Source of the DNA: Rhizobium sp. AAP43
GTDB taxonomy: Bacteria; Pseudomonadota; Alphaproteobacteria; Rhizobiales; Rhizobiaceae
Direction of reading: 5' to 3'
Assembly (NCBI RefSeq): GCF_001296045.1
Contig: NZ_LJHS01000002.1
Span: 124,001 to 188,000, forward strand
Length of the DNA stretch: 64,000 nucleotides
Position numbers and translations under genes: made by a program. Shown here piece by piece: positions 26,003-36,482 of this stretch. Under the pieces are notes generated by a model. That model saw only the letters and a list, made by a program, of their open reading frames with translations. It searched no databases and was not told the DNA's origin. Positions within the stretch are counted from its first letter, which is position 1; each line of letters begins with the position of its first letter.

Positions 26003-26395
26003 GGTTGTCCTCAACAGGCTGGTGGAGGGCCCGATCTACAGATCGTGTCGGTCAGGGCTTATGCACGCAGCCGGGGCCGCGATCAAGCGTCCAACCCCGC
26101 AAGCATCTCGTTCCAGCGCGATTTCAGGGGGTTGGCAGTGCAAAAATGACAATGGTCACACGCGGTGTGACATCCGCCACAGAAAGTGACAATTCGAACC
26201 GAATTTCGTTCAACAATCCGGCCACTTAGAGAAACCCCGCCAAGCCCCTCCAAGATGCATCAGAGCGCCTATAAATGATGCAACCGCGCACGCCTTGAGC
26301 AAAACACTTCAAATTTGCCACATTCTCCGGAATAAAAGCCTTCCGCCGGCGACTTGGCTCGCTCGCTCCGACAAAACCATTCCAGAAGGTTCTCA
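26003..26395. other. 393-bp divergent intergenic region with phased repeats
   Basis: No gene is visible. It holds three TGACA(A)T repeats at 26147, 26168 and 26187 (spacing 21 and 19 bases), a perfect inverted repeat GTCACAC-GCG-GTGTGAC (26155-26171) and another, AATTCG-AAC-CGAATT (26191-26205). A TATAAA lies at 26270-26275, but I could not pair it with a -35. It would control trpS, the secreted peptidase, or both. Confidence 0.6.
26147..26205. promoter_or_regulatory. Cluster of inverted and phased direct repeats, candidate regulator binding region
   Basis: Within 59 bases there are three TGACA-type direct repeats about two helical turns apart and two perfect inverted repeats (7-base arms with 3-base loop; 6-base arms with 3-base spacer). 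Such phasing is typical for a protein contacting one face of DNA. The regulator is unknown. Confidence 0.4.
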
Positions 26396-26818
26396 ATGCG
26401 CACATTGTATCGCGTAGCGCTCTGCTGTTTCCTCGCGGCCAGTCTTTCGGTTCCCGCACAAGCCACAGACATACGGAAGAAGAAGCACTTCTTCATGAAA
26501 CACGACTACACTGCCGCCTATACGCTCCAGCGCGTCAGTGTTCGTGCAACCTGCTTCCCCGACCGCTTGAAGGCGATCCTGGCACACATTGCCAAGGAGA
26601 CTGGCAAGAAGCCAATCGTGACCTCCGGACACAGGCCAAGGGCTGGAAAGTCGCAACATTCCAACTGTCTCGCGGCCGATATCAGGGTGCCGGGCGTCTC
26701 CGAGAAGACCATTGTGGCCGTAGCAGCCAGAGCGCCCGGCATCGGCGGTATCGGCCGCTATTGCAATGGCATTGTGCATGTCGATATCGGACCGCAGCGC
26801 CGCTGGAATTACTGCTGA
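26396..26818 (+). CDS. Secreted M15-type zinc peptidase (D,D/L,D-carboxypeptidase-like)
   Basis: The 140-residue protein has a signal peptide (about 1-23, LYRVALCCFLAASLSVPAQA) and a compact domain with TSGHRPRAGKSQHSNCLAAD, carrying H88 and D95, and GIVHVDIG with H128. That is the SxHxxxxAxD ... HxD zinc pattern of the VanY/DacC-like M15 family (Peptidase_M15_3). It probably trims peptidoglycan peptides in the periplasm. Cysteines at 53, 91, 123 and 140 may form disulfides. The ATG at 26396 fits the signal peptide. Its last 10 bases overlap the end of convergent murJ. Confidence 0.82.
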   Translation: MRTLYRVALCCFLAASLSVPAQATDIRKKKHFFMKHDYTAAYTLQRVSVRATCFPDRLKAILAHIAKETGKKPIVTSGHRPRAGKSQHSNCLAADIRVPGVSEKTIVAVAARAPGIGGIGRYCNGIVHVDIGPQRRWNYC

Positions 26819-28401
26819 TCGGTGGGTTCTGCTGGCGCCTTTGCCTTGCGCTTGAGGTTCCGGCGGATCATGCCGAGATCGGCGCCGCCGATTGCAAAGG
26901 CGATGCCGAAATAGACTGGCATTGCCAAGGCAATCAGGGCACCCAGCGCCAGAAGCTGGTGCAGTAGCGGGCTCTGTGGCGTGAGCCAGGCACTCAATTC
27001 TCCGGAGGCATAGACGAGCATGGCAGCCATGACGCCTGCCGCCACGAGCAGGCGAAGAGTGCGCGTCACAAGGCTCCACTCGAACATCAGATGCTTGCGC
27101 CAGACGAGGACCGAGAACAGAAGGATCGTATTGGTCCAGCCGGCTGCGGCTTCTGCTATGGCGATGCCGCTTTCCTCGAAGATTGGGAACAGGGTAAGTG
27201 CCAAGCCCGTGTTGAGTGCCACCGAGACCATAGTGAAGCGCATCGGCGTTTTCGTGTCTTCGCGGGCATAGTAGCCCGGCTGCAGCGCCTTGATCAGCAC
27301 GAAGCCCGGCAGTCCGAGACCGTATATGGCGAGGATCGACGCGACGACAGCGGTGTTCTGTTCGCTGAAAGCGCCACGCTCGTAGAGCACGCGAATGATC
27401 TCATCGGACAGGACCCAAATACCCACGGCTGCCGGCAACGTCAGGAAGAGGACGAATTCGATCGATCGGTTCTGAAGGTTTGCCGCTTCCTTCATGTGGC
27501 CGCCCTTGAGTGCCCGTGCCAACTCCGGCAGGAGCACGACCGCAACCGCAACACCGACGACGCCGAGTGGAAGCTGATAGATGCGGTCGGCATATTGAAG
27601 GGCCGAGATCGCGCCTTCCTTGCCCGACGCGATGGCCTGGCCAATCAACTGGTTGATCTGGGTGATGCCGCCAGTGATCGCAGCGGGCACAGCAAGGATC
27701 AGCAGACGCTTGACGTTCGGCGTGAATCGCGGCCGCTTGAAGCCGATGCGAATGCCGGCATGGCGCACACCGAGATAGACGACGGCAAGCTGCATAAGGC
27801 CTGCGGCCAGCACCGACCACGACAGGGCCCAGGCAGTCGCTGCCGGGTCAGAGCCAGTCCACAGCGACCAGCCAAGGGCCGCAATCATCAGGACATTGAG
27901 AAAGACAGGCGCAATCGCCGCGGCGAAGAAGTGATGCAGCGAATTCAGCATGCCGCTCAGCATGGCCGTCAGCGACATGCACATAAGATAGGGGAACATG
28001 ACGATCGCAAGGCGCACCGTCAGGTCGAATTTCACGGCATCATCGGCAAAACCAGGCGCAATGATCCACTCGACCAGCAGCGGCATGGACAACTGCATGC
28101 CGATGGTCAGGATCATCAGGACCGAAAAGAGAACCCCGAAGACTTCCTCGGAGAAGCGCTTTGCGCCATCGATGCCGTTCGCTTCAATCTCTTTCGCAAA
28201 GAGCGGCACGAAGGCCGCATTGAAAGCCCCTTCAGCGAAGAGGCGACGGAAGAGGTTCGGAAAGCGGAAGGCAGCATAGAAGACGTCGGCGATGGGCCCC
28301 GTGCCCAAGGCGGCGGCCATGAGGGTTTCGCGGGCGAAACCGAAGACCCGGCTGCCGAGCGTCGCGCCACCGACGGTCATGAATTTCTTGACAAGGCTCA
28401 T
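26809..28401 (-). CDS. murJ: Lipid II flippase MurJ
   Basis: MurJ (MviN) moves lipid II across the inner membrane. The 530-residue protein begins with the family pattern SLVKKFMTVGGATLGSRVFG, ARETLMAAALGTGPIADVF and FRFPNLFRRLFAEGAFNAAF, and shows about 14 membrane segments over its full length. It follows glnD by two bases, an association common in proteobacteria. Its 3-prime end overlaps the secreted peptidase by 10 bases in convergent orientation. Confidence 0.96.
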   Translation of the reverse strand: MSLVKKFMTVGGATLGSRVFGFARETLMAAALGTGPIADVFYAAFRFPNLFRRLFAEGAFNAAFVPLFAKEIEANGIDGAKRFSEEVFGVLFSVLMILTIGMQLSMPLLVEWIIAPGFADDAVKFDLTVRLAIVMFPYLMCMSLTAMLSGMLNSLHHFFAAAIAPVFLNVLMIAALGWSLWTGSDPAATAWALSWSVLAAGLMQLAVVYLGVRHAGIRIGFKRPRFTPNVKRLLILAVPAAITGGITQINQLIGQAIASGKEGAISALQYADRIYQLPLGVVGVAVAVVLLPELARALKGGHMKEAANLQNRSIEFVLFLTLPAAVGIWVLSDEIIRVLYERGAFSEQNTAVVASILAIYGLGLPGFVLIKALQPGYYAREDTKTPMRFTMVSVALNTGLALTLFPIFEESGIAIAEAAAGWTNTILLFSVLVWRKHLMFEWSLVTRTLRLLVAAGVMAAMLVYASGELSAWLTPQSPLLHQLLALGALIALAMPVYFGIAFAIGGADLGMIRRNLKRKAKAPAEPTDQQ

Positions 28402-28403
28402 TC

Positions 28404-31229
28404 TCAGGCTCGCGCCTTCTTCGGTAAGGGTGCCGCCCTGGGTGGCTGTGCGATGATGCCGGAGGGCATATTATCCCTGAGTTCGTCTGGCTGATCGACC
28501 ATGACGGACTTCAACCGGTTGCCGATATTCGCCTGCCGGTTTTCATTCGTCACCTTCTGGCCAACGAGATCTGTGACGTAGAATGTGTCGATGACCTTTT
28601 CGCCGAAGGTGGTGATGCGGGCGGAATGAATATCGAGCGACAGATCGGACAGGACCGCCGTGATCTCGGCCAGGAGGCCGATACGGTCGAGGCATTCGAC
28701 CTCAATGACGGTGAATTTGTTCGACAGGGCATTCGAAATCCGTACATCGGGCTGGACGGGGAATGTCTTGTTCTTCTTCTTGCCCTTGGAGCGCGTCGCG
28801 ATCATCTCCGGCAGACGCTTGCGGCCGGAGAGCACGTCCTCGATCATCTTGCTGATCGACGCGGCACGGCGCATTTCGTCATCATCGATCGGGAATTCAC
28901 GGTTGATCAGGATCGTATCCAGAGCGCGGCCGTCTGACGTCGTGAAGATCTGGGCATCGGCGATATTGGCCCCGGCTGCGGCACAGGCGCCGGCGATGAT
29001 CGACAACAGGCGCGGATGGTCGGGCGACAGAACCGTGATTTCGGTGATTGCGTGGAATTGGTGCGTGCGCACCATGGTCGCCAAGGCCTTGCCCGCCTTG
29101 TCCGATTCCCGGATGAAATTGGCGTGACGAACCTGATCCTCGAAGTCGACCGAGAGCAGATAAGGCTCATAATGCAGCTTGGTATAGGTGCGCTGGTCCT
29201 TCTGGCTCCAGCCTTCCAGCGCCGTCGAAAGCCTTTCGGCAGCATGCTTGGCGCGTTCCTTGCGGGAGACCTGGCTGAAGCCGCCGGACAGGAGCAATTC
29301 TGTCTCGTAATAAAGCGTGCGGAGCAACTGGCCTTTCCAGCCATTCCAGACCCCCGGGCCGACGGCCCGGATGTCGCAGATCGTCAGCACCAACAGCATC
29401 TTCAAGCGGTCGAGCGATTGCACTTTTTCGGCAAAATCGGTGATCGTCTTGCGGTCGTGCAGGTCTCGTGTTTGGGCGACCATCGACATCAGCAGGTGCT
29501 GGTCAATCAGCCATGCGACCATCTCGGTCTGCTTGGGCGAAAGGCCGAGACGCGGGCAAAGCTTGCGAGCGACCTTGGCTCCGGCAACCGAATGATCTTC
29601 CTGACGGCCCTTGGCGATGTCATGCAACAGAACCGCCACATAGAGCGTTTGGCGATCCTCGATCTCCGGCATCAGCTTGTTGGCGAGCGGATGCGCCTCT
29701 TCCGCCTTGCCCTTATCGATCTCGGATAAGACTTCCAGCGTGCGGATGAGGTGCTCGTCGACAGTGTAGTGATGATACATGTTGAACTGCATCATCGACA
29801 CGATCTTGCCGAACTCGGGAATGAAGCGGCCGAGAACGCCGGCTTCGTTCATCCGGCGAAGGATAAAGCCGGGGTCCTTGCGCGAAGTCAGGATAGACAG
29901 GAAGAGGCGGTTGGCCTCCTCGCTTTCACGGAAATCATTGTCGATCAGCGACAGCGACCGGGTGACGGCCTTCAGCGCATCCGGATGGAATTCAAGACCG
30001 TTGAGATCGGCCACATGGAAGAGCCGCATGATCGACATCGGGTCCTTCTTGAAGACACCCGGATCGGCGAGCGCAATACGGCCCCGATCATCGATGAACT
30101 CGCTGGCACCTGCAATCTTGCGCGGCCGGTTGGCAAAGCGGCCAATCATTCCGCCAATGCCGGGCACGGCTTTGGCCTGCTGGTCCTCGAGCGCTGCCGA
30201 GAAGATGCGCGTCAGATCGCCCACGTCCTTGGCCACGAGGAAGTAATGCTTCATAAAGCGCTCGACGGCGGACAGGCCGGGGCGCGCCTGATAGCCGAGG
30301 CTTTTGGCGATCTCGGGCTGGATGTCGAAGTAGAGGCGCTCCTCCGGCTTGCCCGTCAGATAGTGCATATGGCAGCGCACGGCCCAGAGGAAATCGTCAG
30401 CCTTGTGGAACAGCCGCAATTCCTGGCGCGAGAGAACACCCAGACGCACCAGATCGCTGGTTTCGCGGACGTGGTAATTGTACTTGGCAATCCAGAACAG
30501 GGTCTGGAGATCCCGCAGTCCGCCTTTGCCTTCCTTGACGTTTGGCTCGACGAGATAGCGGCTGTCACCGGCCTTGCGATGGCGCTCATCGCGCTCGGCA
30601 AGCTTGGCTGCGATGAATTCGGGGGCCGTGCCGGTCGTAACTTCCTGGTCAAAGCGCCCGGTCAGCTCATCGACGATCGCCTCATTGCCGCAGACGAAGC
30701 GGGTCTCGAGCACCGCTGTGCGGATGGTCATGTCGGACTTGGAAAGACGGATGCATTCCTCGACCGTGCGCGTTGCATGGCCAACCTTGAAGCCCACATC
30801 CCAGAGGAGATAGAGGACAAATTCCACCGCCTTGTGCTTGGTCGGCGAGGCCTTTGGCGGCAACAGGAATAGCAGGTCAATATCGGAGCCCGGCGCCAGC
30901 GTGCCGCGGCCGTAACCACCGACGGCTGCGACTGCGAGACCGTCCATGCCGTCCGAATAGACATGCTTGCGGGCAAAATCGAAGATCAGTGTGATCAATT
31001 GATCCTGGATCCAGGAAATCCGGTTGGCGCAGAGCAGGCCGCTTCCATCTTCAAGGAGCTGAAGACGGGCTCGCTCACGCGCATCGGCACTCGCCTTCTT
31101 CAGCACGGGTAGCAATCTGGCTCGCGTGTCGAGCAGGTTTCCGGAACCGGCGCCGACCACCGCCTGGCAGGACGCCTTCAAGGCCTGGACATCGAGAAGC
31201 TCGTCGAAGGAAAGGTCTGCTTTGGCCAT
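28404..31229 (-). CDS. glnD: Bifunctional [protein-PII] uridylyltransferase / uridylyl-removing enzyme
   Basis: GlnD senses glutamine and adds or removes UMP on PII proteins, controlling nitrogen assimilation. The 941-residue protein has the nucleotidyltransferase motif [20 protein letters not shown] (D116, D118), a helical GlnD region, an HD phosphohydrolase domain with [14 protein letters not shown], and two C-terminal ACT domains (about 740-820 and 850-925; [20 protein letters not shown]). All catalytic motifs look intact. Its ATG is at 31229. murJ follows by two bases; mutS lies upstream on the same strand. RpoN and PtsN, further nitrogen-linked regulators, are in the same window. Confidence 0.97.
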   Translation of the reverse strand: MAKADLSFDELLDVQALKASCQAVVGAGSGNLLDTRARLLPVLKKASADARERARLQLLEDGSGLLCANRISWIQDQLITLIFDFARKHVYSDGMDGLAVAAVGGYGRGTLAPGSDIDLLFLLPPKASPTKHKAVEFVLYLLWDVGFKVGHATRTVEECIRLSKSDMTIRTAVLETRFVCGNEAIVDELTGRFDQEVTTGTAPEFIAAKLAERDERHRKAGDSRYLVEPNVKEGKGGLRDLQTLFWIAKYNYHVRETSDLVRLGVLSRQELRLFHKADDFLWAVRCHMHYLTGKPEERLYFDIQPEIAKSLGYQARPGLSAVERFMKHYFLVAKDVGDLTRIFSAALEDQQAKAVPGIGGMIGRFANRPRKIAGASEFIDDRGRIALADPGVFKKDPMSIMRLFHVADLNGLEFHPDALKAVTRSLSLIDNDFRESEEANRLFLSILTSRKDPGFILRRMNEAGVLGRFIPEFGKIVSMMQFNMYHHYTVDEHLIRTLEVLSEIDKGKAEEAHPLANKLMPEIEDRQTLYVAVLLHDIAKGRQEDHSVAGAKVARKLCPRLGLSPKQTEMVAWLIDQHLLMSMVAQTRDLHDRKTITDFAEKVQSLDRLKMLLVLTICDIRAVGPGVWNGWKGQLLRTLYYETELLLSGGFSQVSRKERAKHAAERLSTALEGWSQKDQRTYTKLHYEPYLLSVDFEDQVRHANFIRESDKAGKALATMVRTHQFHAITEITVLSPDHPRLLSIIAGACAAAGANIADAQIFTTSDGRALDTILINREFPIDDDEMRRAASISKMIEDVLSGRKRLPEMIATRSKGKKKNKTFPVQPDVRISNALSNKFTVIEVECLDRIGLLAEITAVLSDLSLDIHSARITTFGEKVIDTFYVTDLVGQKVTNENRQANIGNRLKSVMVDQPDELRDNMPSGIIAQPPRAAPLPKKARA

Positions 31230-31320
31230 TGGCGCGGCATGCTCTCTGCTGCCCGGGAATCAGCCCGGATTTGGTGGCGCTATAGCGCTTTTTGAGCGCC
31301 TTTGACAGCCACTCTAGAGA

Positions 31321-34056
31321 TCAAGGCTTGCCAAGTTGTTTCTTCAGATCATAGAGCGCGTCCAACGCCTGACGCGGCGTCAGGTCGTCCAGATCAAGCG
31401 AACGTAGCGCTTCTTCGATCTTCGACGGCCCCGCCTTTGCGATCTCCTCGCGGCGCACCGCGACCTGGAACAGTGGCAGATCGTCGATCAATTGCGCAGC
31501 CGGGTTCTTGCGATCGCTGTCTTCAAGGCGTGTCAAAACCTCCCTCGCCCTGGCGACAACAGCCGCCGGCAAGCCGGCAAGGCGCGCGACCTGGATGCCA
31601 TAGGAGCGATCAGCGGCACCGGGTCCGACCTCGTGCAGGAAGATCACATCGCCGTCCCATTCCTTGACCCGCATGGTAACGTTGGACATCCGGGCGAGCT
31701 TTTCCGACAGCGCCGTCAGCTCGTGGAAGTGGGTGGCGAAAAGCGAACGGCAGCGGTTTGCCTCGTGCAAGTGCTCGACCGCTGCCCAAGCGATGGACAA
31801 GCCATCAAAGGTGGCGGTACCGCGGCCGATTTCGTCGAGGATGACCAGCGAGCGATCCGTTGCCTGGTTGAGAATTGCGGCTGTTTCGACCATCTCGACC
31901 ATGAAGGTGGAGCGGCCACGGGCCAGATCGTCGGAAGCGCCTACGCGGGAAAAGAGCCGATCGACCACGCCGATATGGGCGGCGCCGGCGGGCACGAAGG
32001 CCCCCATCTGGGCGAGGATGGCGATCAGTGCGTTCTGACGCAGGAAGGTCGATTTACCGCCCATGTTGGGGCCAGTCAGCAGCCAGATGGCACCGGGGCC
32101 TTTGGTATCAGAGGGTGAAAGGTCGCAATCATTGGCGATAAACGGGCTTGCTGCTTGGCGGCGCAAAGCCTGCTCGACCACCGGATGACGGCCGGCTGTG
32201 ATGGCGAACATTCTCGAATCGTCGACCAAGGGACGGCAATAGCCCTGCTCCTCCGCCAAAGCCGCAAGACCAGCTGCGACATCGATGGTGGCAAGAGCGC
32301 GGGCTGCCGCCTTGATCGGTTCGGCGGCGGCGATCACCTGCGCGACCATCTGGTCAAAGGCCGCAAGCTCTAGCGCGAGCGCCTGACCGGCAGCATTGGC
32401 GATGCGGCTTTCGAGATCGGCGAGTTCAGTGGTGGTAAACCGCATGGCATTCGCCATGGTCTGCCGATGGATGAAGCGCCCCTTGGCTTCGTCGCTATCC
32501 GTCATCGGACCGGCATTGCCGGCAGTGACTTCGATGAAGTAGCCGAGCACATTGTTGTGCTTGATCTTCAGCGATTTGATCCCGGTTTCCTCGGCATATT
32601 GCAGCTGCAGGCCGGCAATCACCCGGCGCGACTGGTCACGAAGCGCGCGCAACTCATCGAGTTCAGCGAGGGCACCATCACGCAGGAAGCCGCCATCGCG
32701 CTTTAGCAGCGGCAGTTCGTCCGCCAGTGTTGCCGAAAGATTGGGCGCGAGATCGACCGGCAGACCAAGCAGATCTGCCAACGCATCGGCCAGTTCTTTC
32801 GGAACATTTGCAGGATCAACAAGACGGGCGACATCGGCAGCAGCGGCCAGGCCAGCGACAATCGCGCCCAGATCGCGTGGGCCACCACGGTCGAGCGCCA
32901 GACGCGACAATGCACGGGGCATATCGGGCACGCGCTTCAGCGCATCGCGCAACCGGTCAACCAGAAGGCTGTCGGCGAGCAGGCAGGCGATTGAATCCTG
33001 GCGTTCGGCAATCGCCTCCGGATCGGTAAGCGGCGACATCAGCCGCTCGGCCAGCAAACGCGCTCCGCCGCCGGTGACCGTGCGGTCGATCGCTTTCAAC
33101 AGCGAGCCATTGCGCTCGCCCGACAGCGTCTTCACCAATTCGAGATTGGCGCGGGTCGCGGGGTCGATGAACAGCGTCGAGGCGGCATTCTGGCGCTCGG
33201 GCAAGCCAAGCGGCGGACGCTCGGCAATCTGCGTTTTTTCGACATAGGCCACGGCGGCGGCGGCCGCTGCAATCTCAGCGCGGGAGAAACTGCCGAAACC
33301 TTCCAGAGTGCTGACACCAAAATAGCGGGCAATGCGCCCCTCGGCGCTGGCGCTATCGAAGAGCACGGCTGGCTGCGGCACGACCACGCGGCCCAGCACG
33401 TCGAAGGCTGGCTTCAACTCTTCATCGTAAAACAACGTGTCGGGCACGATCAGTTCGCGCGGTTCGATGCGCAAGATGTCGGCGAGAAGCCGAGTCTCCG
33501 TGGTTTCGGCGAGGCGGAAAATGCCGGTCGAGATGTCGATCCAGGCGAGCGCCAGCTGCGGAGCAGATCCGCCGCGAATACGCACCAGCGCCATTAGATA
33601 ATTGGATTCGAAAGGCGAAAGGAGCTTGTCCTCGGTGATCGTGCCCGGTGTCACGAGCCGGACAACATCACGCTTGACGACAGATTTCGAACCGCGCTTC
33701 TTCGCCTCTGCCGGATCTTCGATCTGTTCGCAGACGGCAACCCGGAAGCCGAGACTGATCAACTTTTGCAGATAGTCATCGGCGGCATGAACCGGCACGC
33801 CACACATCGGGATCTCTTGGCCAAGATGCTGGCCCCGCTTGGTGAGCGTGATGCCGAGCGCGCGGGAGGCATCAACGGCATCTTCGAAGAAGAGCTCGTA
33901 AAAATCGCCCATGCGATAGAAGAGAAGGCTGCCGGGGTTGGCGGCCTTGATCTCGATGTATTGCTCCATCATCGGAGTGGCAGATGCGCGGCTTTCCTCG
34001 GAGGTCAGCTCTGCAACGTTCAGCACCTCGCTGTGGGCGGCTTGATATAGCGTCAC
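31321..34056 (-). CDS. mutS: DNA mismatch repair protein MutS
   Basis: MutS recognises mismatches and starts methyl-independent or nick-directed repair with MutL. The 911-residue protein has the mismatch-reading F-x-E in [12 protein letters not shown] (F52, E54), the connector and core domains, and the ABC-type ATPase with [44 protein letters not shown] and the ATHFHELT histidine. The start is a GTG at 34056 with only a weak ribosome binding site; another GTG ten codons in is possible. It diverges from tme. Confidence 0.96.
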   Translation of the reverse strand: MTLYQAAHSEVLNVAELTSEESRASATPMMEQYIEIKAANPGSLLFYRMGDFYELFFEDAVDASRALGITLTKRGQHLGQEIPMCGVPVHAADDYLQKLISLGFRVAVCEQIEDPAEAKKRGSKSVVKRDVVRLVTPGTITEDKLLSPFESNYLMALVRIRGGSAPQLALAWIDISTGIFRLAETTETRLLADILRIEPRELIVPDTLFYDEELKPAFDVLGRVVVPQPAVLFDSASAEGRIARYFGVSTLEGFGSFSRAEIAAAAAAVAYVEKTQIAERPPLGLPERQNAASTLFIDPATRANLELVKTLSGERNGSLLKAIDRTVTGGGARLLAERLMSPLTDPEAIAERQDSIACLLADSLLVDRLRDALKRVPDMPRALSRLALDRGGPRDLGAIVAGLAAAADVARLVDPANVPKELADALADLLGLPVDLAPNLSATLADELPLLKRDGGFLRDGALAELDELRALRDQSRRVIAGLQLQYAEETGIKSLKIKHNNVLGYFIEVTAGNAGPMTDSDEAKGRFIHRQTMANAMRFTTTELADLESRIANAAGQALALELAAFDQMVAQVIAAAEPIKAAARALATIDVAAGLAALAEEQGYCRPLVDDSRMFAITAGRHPVVEQALRRQAASPFIANDCDLSPSDTKGPGAIWLLTGPNMGGKSTFLRQNALIAILAQMGAFVPAGAAHIGVVDRLFSRVGASDDLARGRSTFMVEMVETAAILNQATDRSLVILDEIGRGTATFDGLSIAWAAVEHLHEANRCRSLFATHFHELTALSEKLARMSNVTMRVKEWDGDVIFLHEVGPGAADRSYGIQVARLAGLPAAVVARAREVLTRLEDSDRKNPAAQLIDDLPLFQVAVRREEIAKAGPSKIEEALRSLDLDDLTPRQALDALYDLKKQLGKP

Positions 34057-34170
34057 GGGCTCAATGTTTTCTTGGAGATAAAGTCGTGCAACACTAACGG
34101 CTCAAGGCGCGGAAAAACAACCATGATGGGCCGGCGAACGCCCGCTGCCCACAGCTAGGTGAGAGAACGA

Positions 34171-36456
34171 ATGACGAGCGAGACGAAAACCGGTCGGACG
34201 AAAGTCTCGGTGACGGAACAGGAAGCCCTGGACTTTCACTCCCAGGGCCGACCAGGCAAGCTGGAAATCACCCCGACCAAACCCATGGCTACCCAGCGCG
34301 ACCTGTCTCTGGCCTATTCCCCCGGCGTCGCGGTTCCCGTGAAAGCCATCGCAGCCAATCCCGCCACGGCCTATGACTACACGACCCGCGGAAACATGGT
34401 CGCCGTCATTTCGAACGGCACGGCCATTCTCGGCCTCGGCAATCTCGGGGCCCTTGCCTCAAAGCCGGTCATGGAAGGCAAGTCGGTTCTCTTCAAGCGC
34501 TTTGCCGATGTCGATTCGATCGACCTTGAGGTCGATACGGAGAACGTCGACGAGTTCATCAACTGCGTGCGCTATCTCGGACCCTCCTTCGGCGGCATCA
34601 ATCTCGAAGACATCAAGGCGCCTGACTGCTTCATCATCGAGAGCCGACTGCGCGAACTGATGGACATCCCAGTCTTCCATGACGACCAGCATGGTACGGC
34701 GATCATTGCGGCAGCTGGCCTGATCAACGCACTCAAACTGACCGGGCGCGACTTCAAGACGACAAAGCTGGTCTGCAACGGCGCGGGTGCTGCCGCGATT
34801 GCCTGCATTGAGCTGATCAAGGCCATGGGCTTCAATGGCGAAAACATCATTCTCTGCGACACCAAGGGCGTCATCTTCCAGGGCCGCACCGAAGGCATGA
34901 ACCAGTGGAAGTCGGCACATGCGGTGAAGACCGACCGACGGACACTGCGCGAGGCCATGGTGGGTGCCGACGTGGTATTCGGCCTTTCGCAGAAGGGCGC
35001 ACTGTCTGCCGACATGATCGCCTCGATGGCGCCGAACCCGATCATCTTCGCGATGGCCAATCCGGACCCGGAAATCACACCGGAGGAAGTGGCCGAGATC
35101 CGTTCCGACGCGATCATGGCGACGGGGCGCTCGGACTATCCGAACCAGGTCAACAACGTTCTCGGCTTTCCCTATATCTTCCGCGGCGCACTCGACGTGC
35201 GGGCAAGCCAGATCAACGACGCGATGAAGATCGCGGCCGTCCGGGCCCTGGCCGATCTGGCCCGCGAAGACGTGCCTGACGATGTGGCAGCAGCCTATCA
35301 GGGCCAGCGTCCGCGCTTCGGGGCGCAGTACATCATTCCTGTCCCCTTCGATCCGCGTCTGATATCGGCCATCCCGGTTGCAGTGGCCCGCGCCGCTATG
35401 GAAAGCGGCGTAGCGCGCAAAGCGATCGACGATCTCGGTGCCTATGCGCATGAACTCTCCGCGAGACGCGATCCGATCGCGGCTGCCACGCAACGGATCT
35501 ACGAACATGTCCGCAGCCATCCGAAGCGCGTCGTCTTTGCCGAAGGCGAAGAGGAACAGGTGATGCGTGCAGCGATTGCCTTCGCCAATCAGGGGCTCGG
35601 CACTGCCATCCTGCTCGGCCGCGACGAGCCATTGAAGGCAACGGCGGAACGGGCCGGCATCGATCTCGACCGACCGGGTATCGAGGTGGTCAATGCTCGT
35701 GTCTCGACGCGGGTCGAAGCCTATACCGAATATCTCTATGCCCGCCTGCAGCGGAAGGGCTACCTGCATCGCGACGCACAGCGGCTGATCAACACAGACC
35801 GCAATCACTTTGCCGCCTGCATGGTGGCGCTCGGCGATGCCGATGCAATGGTGACGGGCACGACGCGCAACTACTCGACAGCGCTCGAAGACGTGCGCCG
35901 CTGCATCGATACAGCCGCCGGGCACCGGGTGATCGGCGTATCGCTGGCGCTGGCGCGCGGACGGACGATCGTGGTGGCGGATACCGCCGTTCACGACATG
36001 CCGACAGCCGATGAACTGGCTGATATTGCCGAAGAAGCGGCCGGTGTCGCGCATCGGCTCGGGCTCGAGCCGCGGGTGGCGTTGCTTGCCTATTCCACCT
36101 TCGGCCATCCAACCGGTGAGCGCTCCGAACGGGTTCGGGAAGCGGTCAAGATCCTCGACCGGCGGGGCGTCTCCTTCGAATATGACGGCGAGATGGGGGC
36201 TGACGTGGCGCTCAACAGCCACCGAATGGAGCAGTATCCGTTCTGCCGCCTCTCGGGCACGGCGAATGTTCTCGTCATGCCGGCAATCCATTCGGCAGCG
36301 ATCTCAACCAAGATGCTGCAGGAACTGGGCGGGCTGACCGTCATGGGACCGCTCTTGATCGGGCTGGAAAAATCAGTCCAGATCGCCCAGATGGGGGCCA
36401 AGGACAGCGACATCGTCAACATGGCGGCGATTGCGGCCTATAATGCGGCCGTCTGA
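34171..36456 (+). CDS. tme: NADP-dependent malic enzyme with C-terminal phosphotransacetylase-like domain
   Basis: The enzyme oxidatively decarboxylates malate to pyruvate, making NADPH. The 761-residue protein has malic domains in residues about 1-430 (AYSPGVAVP near 49-56, NLEDIKAPDCF, FHDDQHGTAI at 169-178, an NAD(P) Rossmann part with VCNGAGAAAIACI) and a Pta-like domain in about 440-761. The hybrid architecture is that of MaeB and of rhizobial Tme/Dme; its neighbourhood beside mutS and olsB fits Tme. The Pta-like part is thought regulatory, not catalytic. The ATG at 34171 is preferred over a GTG four codons earlier. Confidence 0.92.
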   Translation: MTSETKTGRTKVSVTEQEALDFHSQGRPGKLEITPTKPMATQRDLSLAYSPGVAVPVKAIAANPATAYDYTTRGNMVAVISNGTAILGLGNLGALASKPVMEGKSVLFKRFADVDSIDLEVDTENVDEFINCVRYLGPSFGGINLEDIKAPDCFIIESRLRELMDIPVFHDDQHGTAIIAAAGLINALKLTGRDFKTTKLVCNGAGAAAIACIELIKAMGFNGENIILCDTKGVIFQGRTEGMNQWKSAHAVKTDRRTLREAMVGADVVFGLSQKGALSADMIASMAPNPIIFAMANPDPEITPEEVAEIRSDAIMATGRSDYPNQVNNVLGFPYIFRGALDVRASQINDAMKIAAVRALADLAREDVPDDVAAAYQGQRPRFGAQYIIPVPFDPRLISAIPVAVARAAMESGVARKAIDDLGAYAHELSARRDPIAAATQRIYEHVRSHPKRVVFAEGEEEQVMRAAIAFANQGLGTAILLGRDEPLKATAERAGIDLDRPGIEVVNARVSTRVEAYTEYLYARLQRKGYLHRDAQRLINTDRNHFAACMVALGDADAMVTGTTRNYSTALEDVRRCIDTAAGHRVIGVSLALARGRTIVVADTAVHDMPTADELADIAEEAAGVAHRLGLEPRVALLAYSTFGHPTGERSERVREAVKILDRRGVSFEYDGEMGADVALNSHRMEQYPFCRLSGTANVLVMPAIHSAAISTKMLQELGGLTVMGPLLIGLEKSVQIAQMGAKDSDIVNMAAIAAYNAAV

Positions 36457-36482
36457 TTAAGGCGCATTTTGCTGGAAATGCC

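Noticed and set aside
29751-30872. 373-codon plus-strand open frame inside glnD
   Set aside because: Antisense to conserved GlnD motifs, with no independent support.
34459-36291. 610-codon minus-strand open frame inside tme
   Set aside because: Fully antisense to an intact malic enzyme; histidine/arginine-rich, with no family resemblance. Long shadow frames are expected at this GC content.
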